A stretch of DNA of 38,729 nt. Origin: an uncultured Polaribacter sp. (lineage in GTDB: Bacteria > Bacteroidota > Bacteroidia > Flavobacteriales > Flavobacteriaceae). Every line of letters starts with the position of its first letter. The stretch's first letter is position 1. The DNA lies in the NCBI RefSeq assembly GCF_947497695.1, contig NZ_CANMHM010000019.1, positions 1 to 38,729 of the forward strand. The letters are read 5' to 3'. The translations under genes were made by a program, and so were the position numbers. Below the pieces are notes generated by a model, which had not been told where the DNA came from, searched no databases, and worked only from the letters and a program-made list of their open reading frames with translations. Positions 1 through 11,664 of the stretch are shown piece by piece.

Positions 1-39
1 AAGCAATGTAAAACTTATAGTTTTACATTGCTTTTTTTT
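1..39 (+). terminator. intrinsic terminator
   Basis: A perfect 14-bp stem (1-14 with 20-33) encloses a 5-nt loop and is followed by a run of T on the plus strand. It would end a transcript entering from left of the window; that gene is not visible. Confidence 0.8.
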
Positions 40-109
40 AGTGCTTGTGAAAAAATAGCTTACTTCTGAAAGTGCCTATATTAGTATTGTTGTTTTATTA
101 TATATCATC

Positions 110-146
110 AAAAATGCCTCAATATTTTATTATTGAGGCATTTTTT
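110..146 (-). terminator. intrinsic terminator, probably bidirectional
   Basis: A perfect 15-bp stem (110-124 with 131-145) encloses a 6-nt loop. A runs at the base of one arm and T runs at the other allow it to work on either strand. It lies 9 bases beyond the stop of the 155-385 minus-strand gene, so it most likely ends the two-gene operon that begins at 6261. Confidence 0.8.
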
Positions 147-154
147 AGAATTTA

Positions 155-385
155 CTACTTTTTAATAAAATCAGAAATTGACTTATTAATGAAACTAAAA
201 TTAAAAATAGTTTTAGTTTGAGTACTTTGTTTATTATATAAATTTTTAAAATGTATATAAAGTCCCAATACTATTGCTAATAAAAATAAAATTAAAATTC
301 CATTATCTATTGGTAAACCTGGTGGATCTGGAATGCTTCTTCTTGGAGCCGCTGGTTGAATGAACAACGCTATAAAATTAATCAT
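155..385 (-). CDS. small membrane protein with PID-CTERM-like sorting motif
   Basis: A 76-aa protein. It has a short hydrophobic N-terminus (residues 1-10), a proline-rich stretch containing PPGLPIDNG (about 21-29), a single hydrophobic segment (about 30-45) and then basic residues. From memory, proline-rich plus GLPID plus membrane helix plus basic end is the pattern of small flavobacterial proteins called PID-CTERM, which are putative sorting substrates; this is recalled, not searched. The roughly 30-residue tail after the helix is longer than I would expect for that group. The start lies 20 bases after the stop of the giant T9SS gene and there is no promoter-like box between them, so the two are probably co-transcribed and end at the hairpin at 110-146. 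Function is unknown; a surface or membrane partner of the giant protein is a guess from position. Confidence 0.6.
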   Translation of the reverse strand: MINFIALFIQPAAPRRSIPDPPGLPIDNGILILFLLAIVLGLYIHFKNLYNKQSTQTKTIFNFSFINKSISDFIKK

Positions 386-405
386 AAAATATTAATATTT
401 AGGGG

Positions 406-3400
406 TTATTGTATAATTATCTTTTTTGAAATTATTCCTCTGTTTGTTGTTACTTTTGTGATATATACTCCTTTTGATATTGAGTTTACACTAAGTTTTA
501 AATCATCAGTTTTATTGTCTTTTATATTCCAAAAATTCACTTTTTGTCCTAAAATAGAATACAATTCAACTTTTAAAACGCTGATATTATTACTAGGATT
601 AATGTTAATTTCTTTTGTTGAATTGTTAAGGTATATTGCTAGATTACTATCAGACGCAATATCTTCTTCAACACTTAAAACCTGTTTTAATTTCTTTGTA
701 AAAGTAATAAAAAATTGATTACTATGCACACCTTTTTCAAGATTTAAAATAGCTTTTTGATTATTCAGTAAATAAAACTCGTTTTTAAGCTTATCAAATA
801 AATAAACATCCTGATCATTTATGTTCCATTCATCAATTTCTATTGATATTTGGCCATTTTTTTCTAGTGTTATTTCTAAAGGTATTTGTAATTCATTTGA
901 AATTTCACCTACACCTGCAATACTATATTTACCATCATCATTTGGAAATTTCCAATACATATCTGAGCTAGATAAATCAAACAGTTCACTATCATAACCA
1001 TTTTCAAATTCAAAAGTATTGTTAGGGTTAAACGAAACACCAATTTGACGGTGCATTTCTTTATTACCAATGGTTGTATAGTTGATGCCTAATTTTATAA
1101 TTGGTAAAGTTGGGCTACTAATCTCTTCTGATTTTAGAAATACAGATTCAGTTCCTTCTGTTTTATATTCTCTTTGACTATTATTAAAGACAATTGGACC
1201 TCCAGTTGCACTTCCTTCAATAAAAAAGCTTTGTCCTATTGGAATATAAGCTTCTGGTGTTGTGTAACTACCTGCACCAATTGATGGTGTTATTGTTTGT
1301 GTGTTGCTAGTTACATTATTTGCTGCGATACCCATAGAGATATTTCTAGTAGCATAACCACCTATATAACCTCTTGCATTGTGCCCTGCAATATTTGAAC
1401 TTGCAATGTCTTTTTCACCTGCATGTTGCCAGAAATATAAGCTTCCTGTAATTGAGCTGGCATTATCTTCAATAAATTTCTTTGCACTTATTGCAGATGG
1501 GTAAGGGTTACCTACCAAATAAGCTTGCTCTGCACCAATTGCAGTGTTTAATTCGCCATCATTTGGTGTACCAACAAAAGTATAGTTTTGAGCTGCACCA
1601 GTTCCTTTTATAATAAATCCATCTGTAGAATTTATTGTCCCATTTTCTTTTGTTTGAATCCAATTTGAATTAGTTCCATCTGCACTTGCAAAAGTATATA
1701 ACCAGTGGCTTGCTATTTCTATTGGATTGCCAGTAGCACCATTTACACCACTAACAAAATTAATATCTAAAGGTAAAGAGGTTGCTGATGTTGCTGAACG
1801 ACCATCTTTTAATACTTCTCCAATTGTGTAAGAGCCTCCACCTACAGGAGAACTCATATAGTTAAACCTATAAATACTCGCTATGGTAGAGTTTTGATCT
1901 ACATGTATTACTCCGTTTCCTGATACTTTGCTAGCATCTTCGTGGATTTGTACTATTTGTGATGTACCTTCTAAACGAATTTGACTTGTTAATTCTTCAA
2001 GATAAATTTCATCTAGTACGCGTAACATACTATTTCTTAATGTTAGTCTAAAACCATCTATGATTGATATTCTTTTAGCACTAAATACATCATTAGCTCT
2101 ATAATTTTCATTTATTTGTACATGTCTAGAGATGTCTGGAATACCATTTGTCCAATTACCAGATTCTCTAACAACTGGGTTTACTCTGTGTTTACCTAAT
2201 GCCATATTAGATTCTGCATTTGCATTTGTTATTTCAGAAAGTAAAGGAGCATGAGGATGCCTTTGTGGGCCTCCTAAACCTGCATCTCTGTATGGGTCTA
2301 GATTATCATCTACAAATTCTATCCATTCTGTTGTTGTGTAATTTTTATTTGGAGTTGTTATTTCATCAGATCTTACATAAGAAGCATCATTAAAAATATT
2401 ATTTGCTATATCATATCTATTATCCCACACAGTTAATAGTGTAGATTCATTATGTGATAGAGTTAAAATATCATTTCTATCTTCAATATCAACAGTAACA
2501 AGGTAAGATTCTCCTGGAAGAATGTCTGTTGTATTTGCATCTTTCAAATCTGGTTCAATACCAGTTTGATTTCCTGATTTATCTTTATATAATAATAACC
2601 TTATTGTTCCTTCTAGAATAGGGTTTGTTGCATGTATATTTGTAATTTCAACTACTTTTGTAGCACCAGTTTGGTGAACTTGCGTAATCATTGGTGTACC
2701 AGATTGATGCGTGTCTCTGTAATCTACATCTCCTACTGTTAGTACATCATTATCTGTATCTAAGAGTGTTCTTGGGTCATTAATATTTGCATTTACATCT
2801 GTATAGTTATCTGTTGTTAACGTATTGTCTATTCCATTATTACCAACAGTACCATTTGTTTTACCATTATTATTGGTGTCAATTGAGAGTCCGATTTCTT
2901 CGGTATCAAAAATGCCATCTTCATCAGAATCTAAATCTGCAAAATCTCCATTTCCTAGTCCATCAGTATTTCTTGGTGTTATTCCTGTTGGTCCATAAGC
3001 TGTGTCTAATCCATTCACAAATATATTATTAGGAGAAACATAGTTTATGGTTGATTGTGCTTCTATATTATCAGGAATACCATCGTTATCAGAATCCAAA
3101 TCTAAGTGATTCGGAATTCCATCTTCATCAACATCTATATTATTTGCAAAACATGATTGAGGTGAGGTTGAATAAACAAAATTATCAATCCCATGAAAGT
3201 CAATACTATTGTTTGCTCCAGTTCCACCAACAACACGATGAAGTATAGATACACTAGAAACAGCTAAAGGACTTATAAAACCAATAGTAGATTCTACGTT
3301 GTTTCCAATTCTCATTGTTCCTTGGCTTATTCCAGCTGCATTAAAAATACTTACTATTCCAGTACTATTTTGTCCTAAATATCCAGTCTGAAAATATGCT

Positions 3401-6261
3401 ATAAGTTTTGAGTCTGCATAAACTTCATAACGTCCTCTTCTTGAGCCTTGACTATCGATATCCATAATATCTATTAAATCAAAACTAAAAGCATATACAT
3501 CTGTTATAAAATCAATTTCAACAGTATAATTTTCAGTTCTAGTTAAGTTTGATGAACCACTAACATAGATAGCATCACCACTTGTGCCAGATCTAGTTGT
3601 TGAATTTGTAGAACTACCAAATTCATTACCTCTTGTAGTTGGGTTTGTTGCATTTGTTGTGTAAGACAGTGTACCATTGACAAATGTACCTGTTGTATTT
3701 TGAGCTTGACCAGCAACTATTGTTGGAAAAGAAAAATCATTGTTACCATTTAACCTTGTTAGAGTTTGTCCTTTTGAGTATGCTGCTTGTTCAAAGCCAG
3801 ATTCTCTATAACCAAGACCGTTATTTGTATTATCACTAATAGTAAATATTTCAAATTTTTCATCTAAAAAAGTTGTATTATCAATTTCTGGAAGAGCTGC
3901 ACCAGGAATTACACAATTTTCATTGGTATCTAAAATTCCATCATTATCATCATCTAAATCTACAGTGTCGTTAATGCCATCACCATCTGTGTCTATGTCA
4001 GAAATTGTAAATCTTCCTGGAACATAAGTAATATCATAATTTGAATTATCTAATGTACCTTGTAAAATTCTATAATCCCCTGCTGTTTCACCAGTCTGTC
4101 TTGTTAAACTTCCTGTTAAAACATCTCCAGAAGCCAATGCTCCAGAGGTTATCGTGTATGTTAATGTTGGGTCTACAGCTCCAATTCCTTTTGTTTTATC
4201 ATCTGCAGTAATTGTTATTGGTATAAGTGGTTTTTCACATAATGTTAATGTAACAGAATTTATTCTTCCTCCTTGAAAAAAATTATCATCAAAAACACGT
4301 AAAGTCCAGTTTCCTGCAGATCTTTCATTTATAAAATCACTTAAATTCCCTTCTGGGCTAAATGTACCTGTTATTGTAGAATTTGATGTAGGTAGTGTGT
4401 TTGAAGAGTCATCATCAAAAGTAGCATCATAATTGTCTCCATTTCCTCCGTTATCTGTAGACAGTGTAACAGATGTTCCATTTGGTGAAATTAAATAAAT
4501 ATCTAAATCTTGATTTCTAGTATGTGAAATATCAACACTTACAGTAACTTTATCTATAATATAATCTGTAGGTACATTAATTGTTGTGTTATAGGTTGCA
4601 AAACCCCAAAAATCACTAATGTTTCTATTGGGGTTAACTGTATAATCATTACAGCTTGATACTGGTGCAGCTGCATTAATTGTAAAATCAGCTTCTGTAA
4701 AACTAATATTGTAATTTGCATTGTTTATAGTACCTATGGTAATTTTGTAAATACCAACAGCTTCACCAATTTGTCTTGATAAACTACCAGATAAAACATC
4801 TGCACCTACAAGAGATCCAGTGGTAATGTTATAGGTAAGTGTTGGGTCTGAATCGCCAAAATCTTTAGAGTTAGCATCTGCTGTAATGGTTATTGGTCTT
4901 TGATTGATTGTTAAATCTGCAGAAACATAAGTAATGTCGTATTTAGAATTATCTAACGTACCTTGATTAATTGTATATGTTCCAGTTGTTTCTCCAACAG
5001 TTCTAGATAAGCTTCCTGTTAAAACATCTCCTGAATCTAAACTACCAGAGGTTATCGTGTAAGTAAGTGCTGGATCTGAAGCACCATAATTCTTTGATTT
5101 TGCATCTGCAGTTACAGTTATTGGTATTTTAGCTGCACCACACAAATTTAAAGTTACTGAGTTTATGGTACCTCCAGTACCATTTCTATCATCTCTAACA
5201 CGTAACCTCCAACTACCAGCAGCGTTTTCTCCATCAAAGTCGCTTAAGTTTCCCTGAGGATTATAAGTTCCTGTTATCGTTGAATTAGTTGTTGGTAGTG
5301 TATTTGAAGATGCGTCATCAAAAGTAGCATTGTAATTATCTCCATTACGTCCTTTGTCTCTAGATAGAATTACATCTGTTCCGTTTGGAGACCTTAAGTA
5401 GATATCTAAATCTTGATTTCTGTTATGAGATATGTTTACATTTACAGTTACATCGTCTATCGTAAAACTATCTGGAACATTAATATAAGTGTAGTAATTT
5501 GCAGGACTTCCTGAATTAATTGTTGTATTTGGAGAAGTTGTCCAAGTGTTACAGGTTATTCCTATTGCGTTAATTGTTAAATTTGAAGAAACATAACTAA
5601 TGTCATACCTAGAATTATTTGCATTATTTAAAGTACCTTGATTTATAGCGTAAGTACCAACAGCTTCTCCAAAATTCCTTGTTAAACTACCTACTAAAGG
5701 ATATGAAGGGTTTACAGTACCAGAAGTAACAGTATATGTAAGTGTAGGGTCTACATCTCCGAAATTTTTAGATTTAGCGTCTGCAGTTATTGTTATTGGA
5801 GTTTTAGGAGTTGATACTGTAGATATACTTGCTTCCCAACCAGAACTTTCGGTGTTTCTGTCAGAAGTAAATACAAAGGTTAAGGCATTGTTAAAATTTG
5901 TAGATGTAACAATACCTGGATTATTTGTACCACTGTAAGTACCTATTCTTGTAAAACCATTCGCAGTTGTTCCGTTATAAATTGTTAACTCATCAAAGAA
6001 ACTTTCTGTGTTAAAACTAGTAAAGTTAAATCTGATAGGATTTCCATCTGTAGATTGAAATGTAGCAGTATAATTTTCATTTTTTCTATAGTTTCCATTT
6101 CTAGCATTATCAGAATCATAAAATGTTCCTGAATTTGTTAAGATAATTGCTCCACCATTACTAACATTGTCTATGTTATATGTTTGAGCATAGTTTTTTA
6201 CACTAATAAATAGCATGCATAATATAAACAATAACCTCTTGGTATTTTGTTGATAAGTCAT
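406..6261 (-). CDS. giant secreted CUB/MBG/P-domain/TSP3 protein with T9SS type A tail
   Basis: A 1951-aa exported, probably cell-surface or released protein. Order, in residues from the chosen start: signal peptide 1-26 ending in NYAQ; CUB-like domain about 27-147; MBG domain about 153-231; proprotein-convertase P domain about 237-375; MBG about 379-452 and 454-529; second P domain about 537-676; MBG about 680-755; TSP3-type DxDxDG calcium repeats near 757-785, with more after about 1070. A long region shared with the 7786-11364 paralogue follows. The C-terminal ~80 residues form a T9SS type A sorting domain ending KKIIIQ. An upstream ATG at 6306 is in frame, but a TAGATTTG promoter box sits over it (6304-6311), and the ATG at 6261 starts directly at the signal peptide as in the paralogue, so 6261 is preferred. 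P, CUB and MBG domains suggest adhesion or carbohydrate/protein binding. No catalytic domain is visible, so the role is unknown. Confidence 0.9.
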   Translation of the reverse strand: MTYQQNTKRLLFILCMLFISVKNYAQTYNIDNVSNGGAIILTNSGTFYDSDNARNGNYRKNENYTATFQSTDGNPIRFNFTSFNTESFFDELTIYNGTTANGFTRIGTYSGTNNPGIVTSTNFNNALTFVFTSDRNTESSGWEASISTVSTPKTPITITADAKSKNFGDVDPTLTYTVTSGTVNPSYPLVGSLTRNFGEAVGTYAINQGTLNNANNSRYDISYVSSNLTINAIGITCNTWTTSPNTTINSGSPANYYTYINVPDSFTIDDVTVNVNISHNRNQDLDIYLRSPNGTDVILSRDKGRNGDNYNATFDDASSNTLPTTNSTITGTYNPQGNLSDFDGENAAGSWRLRVRDDRNGTGGTINSVTLNLCGAAKIPITVTADAKSKNYGASDPALTYTITSGSLDSGDVLTGSLSRTVGETTGTYTINQGTLDNSKYDITYVSADLTINQRPITITADANSKDFGDSDPTLTYNITTGSLVGADVLSGSLSRQIGEAVGIYKITIGTINNANYNISFTEADFTINAAAPVSSCNDYTVNPNRNISDFWGFATYNTTINVPTDYIIDKVTVSVDISHTRNQDLDIYLISPNGTSVTLSTDNGGNGDNYDATFDDDSSNTLPTSNSTITGTFSPEGNLSDFINERSAGNWTLRVFDDNFFQGGRINSVTLTLCEKPLIPITITADDKTKGIGAVDPTLTYTITSGALASGDVLTGSLTRQTGETAGDYRILQGTLDNSNYDITYVPGRFTISDIDTDGDGINDTVDLDDDNDGILDTNENCVIPGAALPEIDNTTFLDEKFEIFTISDNTNNGLGYRESGFEQAAYSKGQTLTRLNGNNDFSFPTIVAGQAQNTTGTFVNGTLSYTTNATNPTTRGNEFGSSTNSTTRSGTSGDAIYVSGSSNLTRTENYTVEIDFITDVYAFSFDLIDIMDIDSQGSRRGRYEVYADSKLIAYFQTGYLGQNSTGIVSIFNAAGISQGTMRIGNNVESTIGFISPLAVSSVSILHRVVGGTGANNSIDFHGIDNFVYSTSPQSCFANNIDVDEDGIPNHLDLDSDNDGIPDNIEAQSTINYVSPNNIFVNGLDTAYGPTGITPRNTDGLGNGDFADLDSDEDGIFDTEEIGLSIDTNNNGKTNGTVGNNGIDNTLTTDNYTDVNANINDPRTLLDTDNDVLTVGDVDYRDTHQSGTPMITQVHQTGATKVVEITNIHATNPILEGTIRLLLYKDKSGNQTGIEPDLKDANTTDILPGESYLVTVDIEDRNDILTLSHNESTLLTVWDNRYDIANNIFNDASYVRSDEITTPNKNYTTTEWIEFVDDNLDPYRDAGLGGPQRHPHAPLLSEITNANAESNMALGKHRVNPVVRESGNWTNGIPDISRHVQINENYRANDVFSAKRISIIDGFRLTLRNSMLRVLDEIYLEELTSQIRLEGTSQIVQIHEDASKVSGNGVIHVDQNSTIASIYRFNYMSSPVGGGSYTIGEVLKDGRSATSATSLPLDINFVSGVNGATGNPIEIASHWLYTFASADGTNSNWIQTKENGTINSTDGFIIKGTGAAQNYTFVGTPNDGELNTAIGAEQAYLVGNPYPSAISAKKFIEDNASSITGSLYFWQHAGEKDIASSNIAGHNARGYIGGYATRNISMGIAANNVTSNTQTITPSIGAGSYTTPEAYIPIGQSFFIEGSATGGPIVFNNSQREYKTEGTESVFLKSEEISSPTLPIIKLGINYTTIGNKEMHRQIGVSFNPNNTFEFENGYDSELFDLSSSDMYWKFPNDDGKYSIAGVGEISNELQIPLEITLEKNGQISIEIDEWNINDQDVYLFDKLKNEFYLLNNQKAILNLEKGVHSNQFFITFTKKLKQVLSVEEDIASDSNLAIYLNNSTKEININPSNNISVLKVELYSILGQKVNFWNIKDNKTDDLKLSVNSISKGVYITKVTTNRGIISKKIIIQ

Positions 6262-6303
6262 AACAAGTAAATTTAATTTTATTAAAAGTCCCCACTTCTG
6301 CAA

Positions 6304-6334
6304 CAAATCTACATAATAAATATTTTTAAAACAA
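6304..6334 (-). promoter_or_regulatory. promoter of the giant T9SS gene
   Basis: On the minus strand, TTG (6332-6334), a 20-nt spacer and TAGATTTG (6304-6311) match the Bacteroidota sigma-A pattern TTG-N17-23-TAnnTTTG. The -7 box lies 43 bases upstream of the ATG at 6261. It overlaps the alternative ATG at 6306, which would therefore not be in the mRNA. Confidence 0.65.
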
Positions 6335-7241
6335 AAAATTTTATATGTATTTTTTTTTAAACAATTAAAAGTTAATAAGTATTTTAAAATAAATGTTAAT
6401 AATGGTTTGCATATTTATTAGATATAAATTTATAATTTAAATGAAATTTTTATTTTAAATACTTCATAAAAGCTATGTATATATTGATTTAATGAATAAA
6501 TAAATTTAATACATAAAGAAGTATTGTTAATTATTTTTTGATACTTTTTAACAATTTGAGAGTATATTATTTTATTTTTTTTGTTGATAAAGTTTACTAT
6601 TTATTTTTATTTAATAAGATTGTTAATTAGTATTTTTTTTAATACAATAAATTTAATGCTTTTTATTTTTAGGATATATAAAATAAGTCCAATCGTAAAA
6701 CTGTTTAGATGAATAGCATTTAAACTAAGATGAAGTATTTAAAGCTCTTTTTTCTTTTAGAAATATTTTTAGTAATTCAAAAAAAAATAACTTTATTTAT
6801 TATTTATTTTGAGTTGCTTTTTAAATTAAATTATAATGTTTTACTTAATTTTTCATAAAAAAAATGAATTAATTCATAAATAAATATTTACAACATAGAG
6901 TTAAAAAGTGTTTTTTTTATTTTTTGTTTGTTTATGGTTTTCTCATAATTATTATAAAGTTATTTTTTTGTATTACTATAAATAAAAAAGATCCTTCTCT
7001 TTAAAAAAAAGTTTTAAAATAATTAATATCTAAATGTTTAATTATACACCTTCTTTTCTTCTAATTTCATTTAATTATTTTAGTAAATGAATAATTAATC
7101 AATTTTAATTTAGATTTATTTAAAAGCAACTATAACGCATTTTAATATTCACTGATAAGATATCTATTTAAAATGGTACAAATATTTTAGATTGTTATTA
7201 GTAAAATGTTCTAAATAAGACTAATTTCATTTTTTAATTAA
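6335..7241. other. gene-free AT-rich stretch
   Basis: About 900 bases with no reading frame that looks protein-like on either strand and an extreme A/T content with many homopolymer runs. I saw no tRNA, hairpin terminator or tandem repeat. It separates the promoter of the giant gene from a gene remnant and looks like degraded DNA. Confidence 0.5.
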
Positions 7242-7581
7242 TTAGAATTGGTTACAGATTTACTATTAAAGCCATTTGAAAATTGGTTTGAGCTAATAGA
7301 GGGAAAAATAACAATATCAGAAATCAAATCAACTAAAACGTCTAGTAAAACAAGAACAATTGATTTCAAATTGAATCGGATAATAAGAAAATTCCTAAAT
7401 TGAAAGGAAGTTATCTTTAACAAGCGGTAAAGGCTATGAAGTTGAAATAATTGAACAATCTGAAAGTGAACTTATTAAAGAGCTTCTCTTAGTAGAAAAA
7501 GATTTAATAAATTTAAATATGGAATTAAAAACCTTTATGATTTTTGACAATAAATTAGATACTAGATTGTTAATTTCTTAA
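7242..7581 (+). pseudogene. frameshifted remnant of an unrecognised gene
   Basis: Two consecutive plus-strand reading frames read like one protein. The first (7242-7403) begins LELVTDLLLKPFENWF, has no start codon and ends at TGA. The second (open from 7399 to the TAA at 7579-7581) contains GKGYEVEIIEQSESELIKEL and then a leucine-rich stretch ending RLLIS. Joining them needs one frame change near 7400. Composition is acidic/basic and hydrophilic like a cytoplasmic protein, unlike the surrounding noise. The missing start and the shift indicate a truncated, inactive gene. I do not recognise the family. Confidence 0.5.
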
Positions 7582-7591
7582 AAACACTATT

Positions 7592-7727
7592 GCTAACACC
7601 ATACATAATTTATTGCTAGCAAATTTTGCTTACTTGCAAAAATATTCGTAGATTTTCTTTGTTTGTAGTGATTTATTAAATTGCTTGCTAAATTCACGCA
7701 ACAAATCATTTATAAACATGATGGTTA
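7592..7727. repeat. 136-bp imperfect palindrome (attC-like shape)
   Basis: The element opens with CTAACA and closes with GGTTA. The arms pair imperfectly, for example TAAC with GTTA, TTTATTGC with GCAACAAAT, and GCTAGCAAATTT with AAATT plus GCTTGCTA further in. It starts 11 bases after the stop of the gene remnant. I recall elements of this general sequence between genes in other Flavobacteriaceae. The AAC...GTT ends resemble integron attC sites, but the full RYYYAAC/GTTRRRY consensus is only partly met. Confidence 0.45.
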
Positions 7728-7785
7728 TTTTTTTTATGAATGCTAATATCATAACATTTTATTAATAAATAAATATGTTATTTGA

Positions 7786-10700
7786 TTACTGTATAATTAT
7801 TTTTTTTGATATTATTCCTTTGTTTGTAGTTACTTTAGTAATGTATACTGAATTAGATATTGAGTTTATTTTAAGTTTTATATTGTTTTTAACATTATCC
7901 GATAATTTCCAACTATCTATTTTTTGTCCTAATATAGAGTATAACTCAATTTTTAAAACTTTATGGTTATTATCTGTAAGACTTACATTAATTTCATTTG
8001 TAAAACTATTATAATAAACAGATAAATTATCAAAATTTACTTCATTATCATTTCCTAAGACATTTTTTTGTTTTTTACTAAATGTAATATAAAATCGGTT
8101 GCTATGTTTTCCTTTTTGTAATTGTAAAAAAGCTTTTCCTTCGTATAATGGGTAAAACTTATTTAAAAATTTATCAAATAAATATACTCTTTCATTATTT
8201 AGGTTCCATTCGTCTATTTCTACTGATATTTGACCATCTTTTTCTAAAACAATTTCTAAAGGAATTTCTAAATCTAGTGAAATTTCATTTACTCCTGCAA
8301 TTACCAGTTTTTCATCACTATTCTGGAACTTCCAATACATATCTGAATTTGCTAAGTCAAATAATTTACTATCATATCCATTCTCAAAATCAAAAGTATT
8401 ATTGCTGCTAAAAGAAATACCAATTTGACGGTGCATTTTTTTATTAGATAATGTGTTGTAATTCATTCCTAATTTCATCATTGGTAAATTTGTTGATGAG
8501 TCTTGGTTGTTAGTTTTATAAAATATAGATTCTGATCCTTCTATTATGTATTCCCTTTGGCTATTGTTAAATACAACAGGTCCACCATCTGTATCACCTT
8601 CAATAAAAAAACCCTGTCCAATTGCAATGTATTTTTGTGGTGCGCTGTAACTTCCACCATCAATTTCTGCATTTGTGGCATTTGTATTACTTGCTACTTC
8701 GTGTGCTGCAATACCCATTGAAATGTTTCTGGTAGAATAGCCACCAACATAGCCTAAGACAGAATGGCCAGCAATATCTGAACTAATAATATCTTCCTCT
8801 CCTGCGTGTTGCCAAAAATATAAAGTACCACTAATTGAGTTTATATTATCTTCTATGAATTTTATTGAATTTAAAGCTGAAGGATATGGGTTACCAACTA
8901 GATAAGCCTCTTCTGCACCAATAGTAGTAGTAAGTTCTCCGTCATTTGGCACGCCTATAAAGGTGTAATTTTGGGGAACTCCTGGGCCTTTTATAATAAA
9001 ACCATCAGTTGATGAAATAATGCCATCACTAAGTGTTTGAACCCAATTTGAAATTAATCCTTCAGAGCTAGCATAGGTATACAGCCAATATTCCGCAATT
9101 TTTATAGGACTTGTGTTTTCTCCGTCATAACCAGGAATAAAATTTATATCTAATGCTATTGAAGTGGCAGAAGTAGGAGAGCTACCATCTTTTAATACAT
9201 CTGCTATAGTGTAAGAGCCTCCACCTACAGGAGAACTCATATAATTAAACCTGTATATACTTGCAATGGGAGAGTTTTGATCTACATGTATAACTCCTGG
9301 CCCAACAACTTTGCTTGTTGAGGTGTGGGTTTGAATGATTTGTGATGTGCCTTCTAATCGAATTTGACTCCCTAAATTTGATAGATTTAATTCATCTGAA
9401 ATACGTAATAAAGTGTTTTTAACTGTAAGCCTATTTCCTAAGGTTATTGTTAGTTTGTTAGCATCTAAGGGGTTTGTAGCCTTGTAATTTTCATTAAATT
9501 GTACATGCCTTGTAATATCAGGTTCGCCATTAGTCCAATTATTAAGAATTCTTATTGTAGGGCCCACACGATGTTTTCCTAGCAACATATTGGATTCTGA
9601 ATGTGCGCTGGAGATTTCAGAAAGTAAAGGTGCGTGAGGATGTCTTTCAGGTCCTCCTGAAGCAGCATCTCTGTATGGATCTAAGCTGTCATTTACAAAT
9701 ACAATCCAATCTTGGGTTGTATAATTTTTATTTGGTAATGTTATATCATCTAATCTTACAGTTGAACTTTCATCTGCGATGTTCAATGCTATGTCATATC
9801 TATTTTCCCATACTGTTGATGCTAAAGATTCTGGGTGCGATAATGTTATGATATCGTCTTCATCTGCAAGGTCTAGGGTTAGAAGGTAAGATTCACCAGC
9901 AAGTAATTCTAAATTATATAATTCTTTAAGATCTGGTTCAATTCCTGTTTGATCTCCTGATTTATTTTTATAAAGAAGAATTCTGATAGAGTTTTCTGGA
10001 ATTGAATTTGTTGGATGTACATTTGTGATTTCTACTAATTTGCTAGCTGTAGTTTGATGAACTTGTGTAATCATTACGATACCAGAGTCATGAGTATCTC
10101 TATAGTCTACATCACCAAAAGTTAAGGCGTCATTATCAGTATCTGGTAGTGTTGTTGGGTCATCTAAATTTGCATTAACATCTGTATAGTCATCTGAAGT
10201 TAGTGAGTTATCTATACCATTTAGTCCTATAGTTCCATCAGATCTACCATCATTATCAGTATCAATTGAAAGGCCTGCTTCAACAGTGTCAAAAATACCA
10301 TCGTCATCTGCATCTAGGTCTAAATAATCTGGCTCTCCTGAGTCATCAGTATTCATTGGTGATAGGCCAGATCCATAAGCTGTATCTACTCCATCAATAA
10401 AAATATTATTTGGGATAATGTAATTGATAGTAGATTGTGCTTCTATGTTATCTGGAATACCATCATTGTCTGAATCTAAATCTTTATCATTATTTATACC
10501 ATCTCCATCAAAATCTAAGTCAGCTGCTGCACAAGGAATCATACAAACTTCATCTGTATCTAAAATACCATCATTATCATCATCTAAATCTACACTATCA
10601 AAAAAGGTATCTAAATCTGTATCTTGATCAAAAATTGTAAATATACCAGAAATATAGCTAATATGATATTTTGTATTGTCTAATGTGTTTCTGTTAATAT

Positions 10701-11364
10701 TAAAATTACCTAATGTTTCTCCAGCATCTCTTGATAGATTTCCTGTTAATGTATCTCCAGGTTCTAAAGTTCCAGAAGTAATTGTGTAGGTTAGTGGGGG
10801 GTCTGAATTTCCATATCCTTTAGAGGTATTATCTGCTGTTATGGTTAAAGGTATTTTTGTACACAAATTTAAAGTAACCGAATTAATAGTTCCACCACCT
10901 CCTTTGTTACCTGTATCATCAGTAACTTCTAAAATCCAATCTCCTGAAGAATTTTCCCCATCAAAATCACTTAAATTCCCTTCTGGTAAAAATATACCTG
11001 ATATTGTAGTAGAGCCTGAGGGGATATTTACTAATGAGTCATCATCAAAGGTAGCGTTATAATCAGAACCATTTCCTCCATTATCTGTTGAAATTTCAAC
11101 TCTAGTACCATTAGGGGAAATTAAAAAGATATCTAAATGCCCGTTTTTATTGTGATCAATATTTACACTTATCGTTACATCATATACAATAGTATTAACA
11201 GGAACAGGGATTGTTGTGTTGTAAGTGGCAACTCCAGTTTTACTAATAGTAGTGGCTGGATTTACAGTATAGCTATCAAGTGTGCATTGCGAGTTTAGAT
11301 TTATGTTAACTAAAAAAAGCAAAACAGCAACTAAAAGCCATCTAATAGATTTGTAGGTTATCAT
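7786..11364 (-). CDS. secreted P-domain/MBG/TSP3 protein with T9SS type A tail
   Basis: A 1192-aa paralogue of the 406-6261 product. It has a signal peptide of about 26 residues ending NLNSQ, one P domain (about 27-168), one MBG domain (about 171-245) and acidic TSP3 calcium repeats (about 247-320, with further DxDxDG motifs after it). The long shared region includes the conserved segments [10 protein letters not shown] and [14 protein letters not shown]. It ends in a T9SS type A sorting domain finishing KKIIIQ. Compared with its neighbour it lacks the CUB domain, one P domain and three MBG domains. The T9SS tail implies passage through the outer membrane and surface attachment or release. 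Its promoter carries the same TAGATTTG box as its paralogue at nearly the same distance from the ATG, so the two are probably co-regulated. Function beyond binding or adhesion cannot be read. Confidence 0.9.
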   Translation of the reverse strand: MITYKSIRWLLVAVLLFLVNINLNSQCTLDSYTVNPATTISKTGVATYNTTIPVPVNTIVYDVTISVNIDHNKNGHLDIFLISPNGTRVEISTDNGGNGSDYNATFDDDSLVNIPSGSTTISGIFLPEGNLSDFDGENSSGDWILEVTDDTGNKGGGGTINSVTLNLCTKIPLTITADNTSKGYGNSDPPLTYTITSGTLEPGDTLTGNLSRDAGETLGNFNINRNTLDNTKYHISYISGIFTIFDQDTDLDTFFDSVDLDDDNDGILDTDEVCMIPCAAADLDFDGDGINNDKDLDSDNDGIPDNIEAQSTINYIIPNNIFIDGVDTAYGSGLSPMNTDDSGEPDYLDLDADDDGIFDTVEAGLSIDTDNDGRSDGTIGLNGIDNSLTSDDYTDVNANLDDPTTLPDTDNDALTFGDVDYRDTHDSGIVMITQVHQTTASKLVEITNVHPTNSIPENSIRILLYKNKSGDQTGIEPDLKELYNLELLAGESYLLTLDLADEDDIITLSHPESLASTVWENRYDIALNIADESSTVRLDDITLPNKNYTTQDWIVFVNDSLDPYRDAASGGPERHPHAPLLSEISSAHSESNMLLGKHRVGPTIRILNNWTNGEPDITRHVQFNENYKATNPLDANKLTITLGNRLTVKNTLLRISDELNLSNLGSQIRLEGTSQIIQTHTSTSKVVGPGVIHVDQNSPIASIYRFNYMSSPVGGGSYTIADVLKDGSSPTSATSIALDINFIPGYDGENTSPIKIAEYWLYTYASSEGLISNWVQTLSDGIISSTDGFIIKGPGVPQNYTFIGVPNDGELTTTIGAEEAYLVGNPYPSALNSIKFIEDNINSISGTLYFWQHAGEEDIISSDIAGHSVLGYVGGYSTRNISMGIAAHEVASNTNATNAEIDGGSYSAPQKYIAIGQGFFIEGDTDGGPVVFNNSQREYIIEGSESIFYKTNNQDSSTNLPMMKLGMNYNTLSNKKMHRQIGISFSSNNTFDFENGYDSKLFDLANSDMYWKFQNSDEKLVIAGVNEISLDLEIPLEIVLEKDGQISVEIDEWNLNNERVYLFDKFLNKFYPLYEGKAFLQLQKGKHSNRFYITFSKKQKNVLGNDNEVNFDNLSVYYNSFTNEINVSLTDNNHKVLKIELYSILGQKIDSWKLSDNVKNNIKLKINSISNSVYITKVTTNKGIISKKIIIQ

Positions 11365-11405
11365 ACAAGTAGTATAAATTCATATTCATAGTCTTCATAA
11401 TTTAG

Positions 11406-11413
11406 CAAATCTA
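11406..11413 (-). promoter_or_regulatory. -7 promoter box of the 1192-aa T9SS gene
   Basis: TAGATTTG on the minus strand, 42 bases before the ATG at 11364 and identical in sequence to the box before the paralogue. No clear TTG is found at the -33 position; an oligo-T tract lies there. Both paralogues also share TACTTGT just before the ATG. The rest of the roughly 300 bases up to mutS2 shows nothing else. Confidence 0.5.
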
Positions 11414-11664
11414 CTAAATAAATTATTCTTAAAAAAAAAATATATTCTATTTTTTTTTTAAACAAAATAAAGTTGATAAGTTTTTTAACGATTTTAAAAT
11501 AATTTAAATAAACTTTTTAATTATTTTTTTTTCATATAATACTCTATTAAAAATAGGGTTTTAGATTATATTTTGATAAAATTTATTTATGCGTCTAAAA
11601 ATATTTTACTACAAAAATTTTTATAAATAAGAAGCTTTTTTTTGTTAGATAGGATAATTTTATT

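Noticed and set aside
356..718. Plus-strand frames opposite the T9SS tails (also 7775-8014) and opposite the TSP3 repeats (2787-3032, 10424-10640)
   Set aside because: They are mirror readings of strongly biased coding DNA on the minus strand, with no start signals and low-complexity products.
2700..4000. Short repeated DNA units in the giant genes considered as a CRISPR-like array
   Set aside because: The repeats follow codon frames of TSP3 and MBG protein repeats, vary in length and have no unique spacers.
6262..6306. An upstream ATG at 6306 extending the giant T9SS protein by 15 residues
   Set aside because: It lies under the TAGATTTG promoter box, so it would not be in the mRNA. The ATG at 6261 starts directly with a signal peptide like the paralogue.
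7238..7423. A 61-codon minus-strand frame over the gene remnant
   Set aside because: Its composition is poor, and the plus strand gives the more protein-like reading that continues after a frame change.
7751..7781. ATAACAT/ATGTTAT inverted repeat after the 1192-aa gene as a terminator
   Set aside because: The stem is weak, the loop long and no T run follows on the minus strand.
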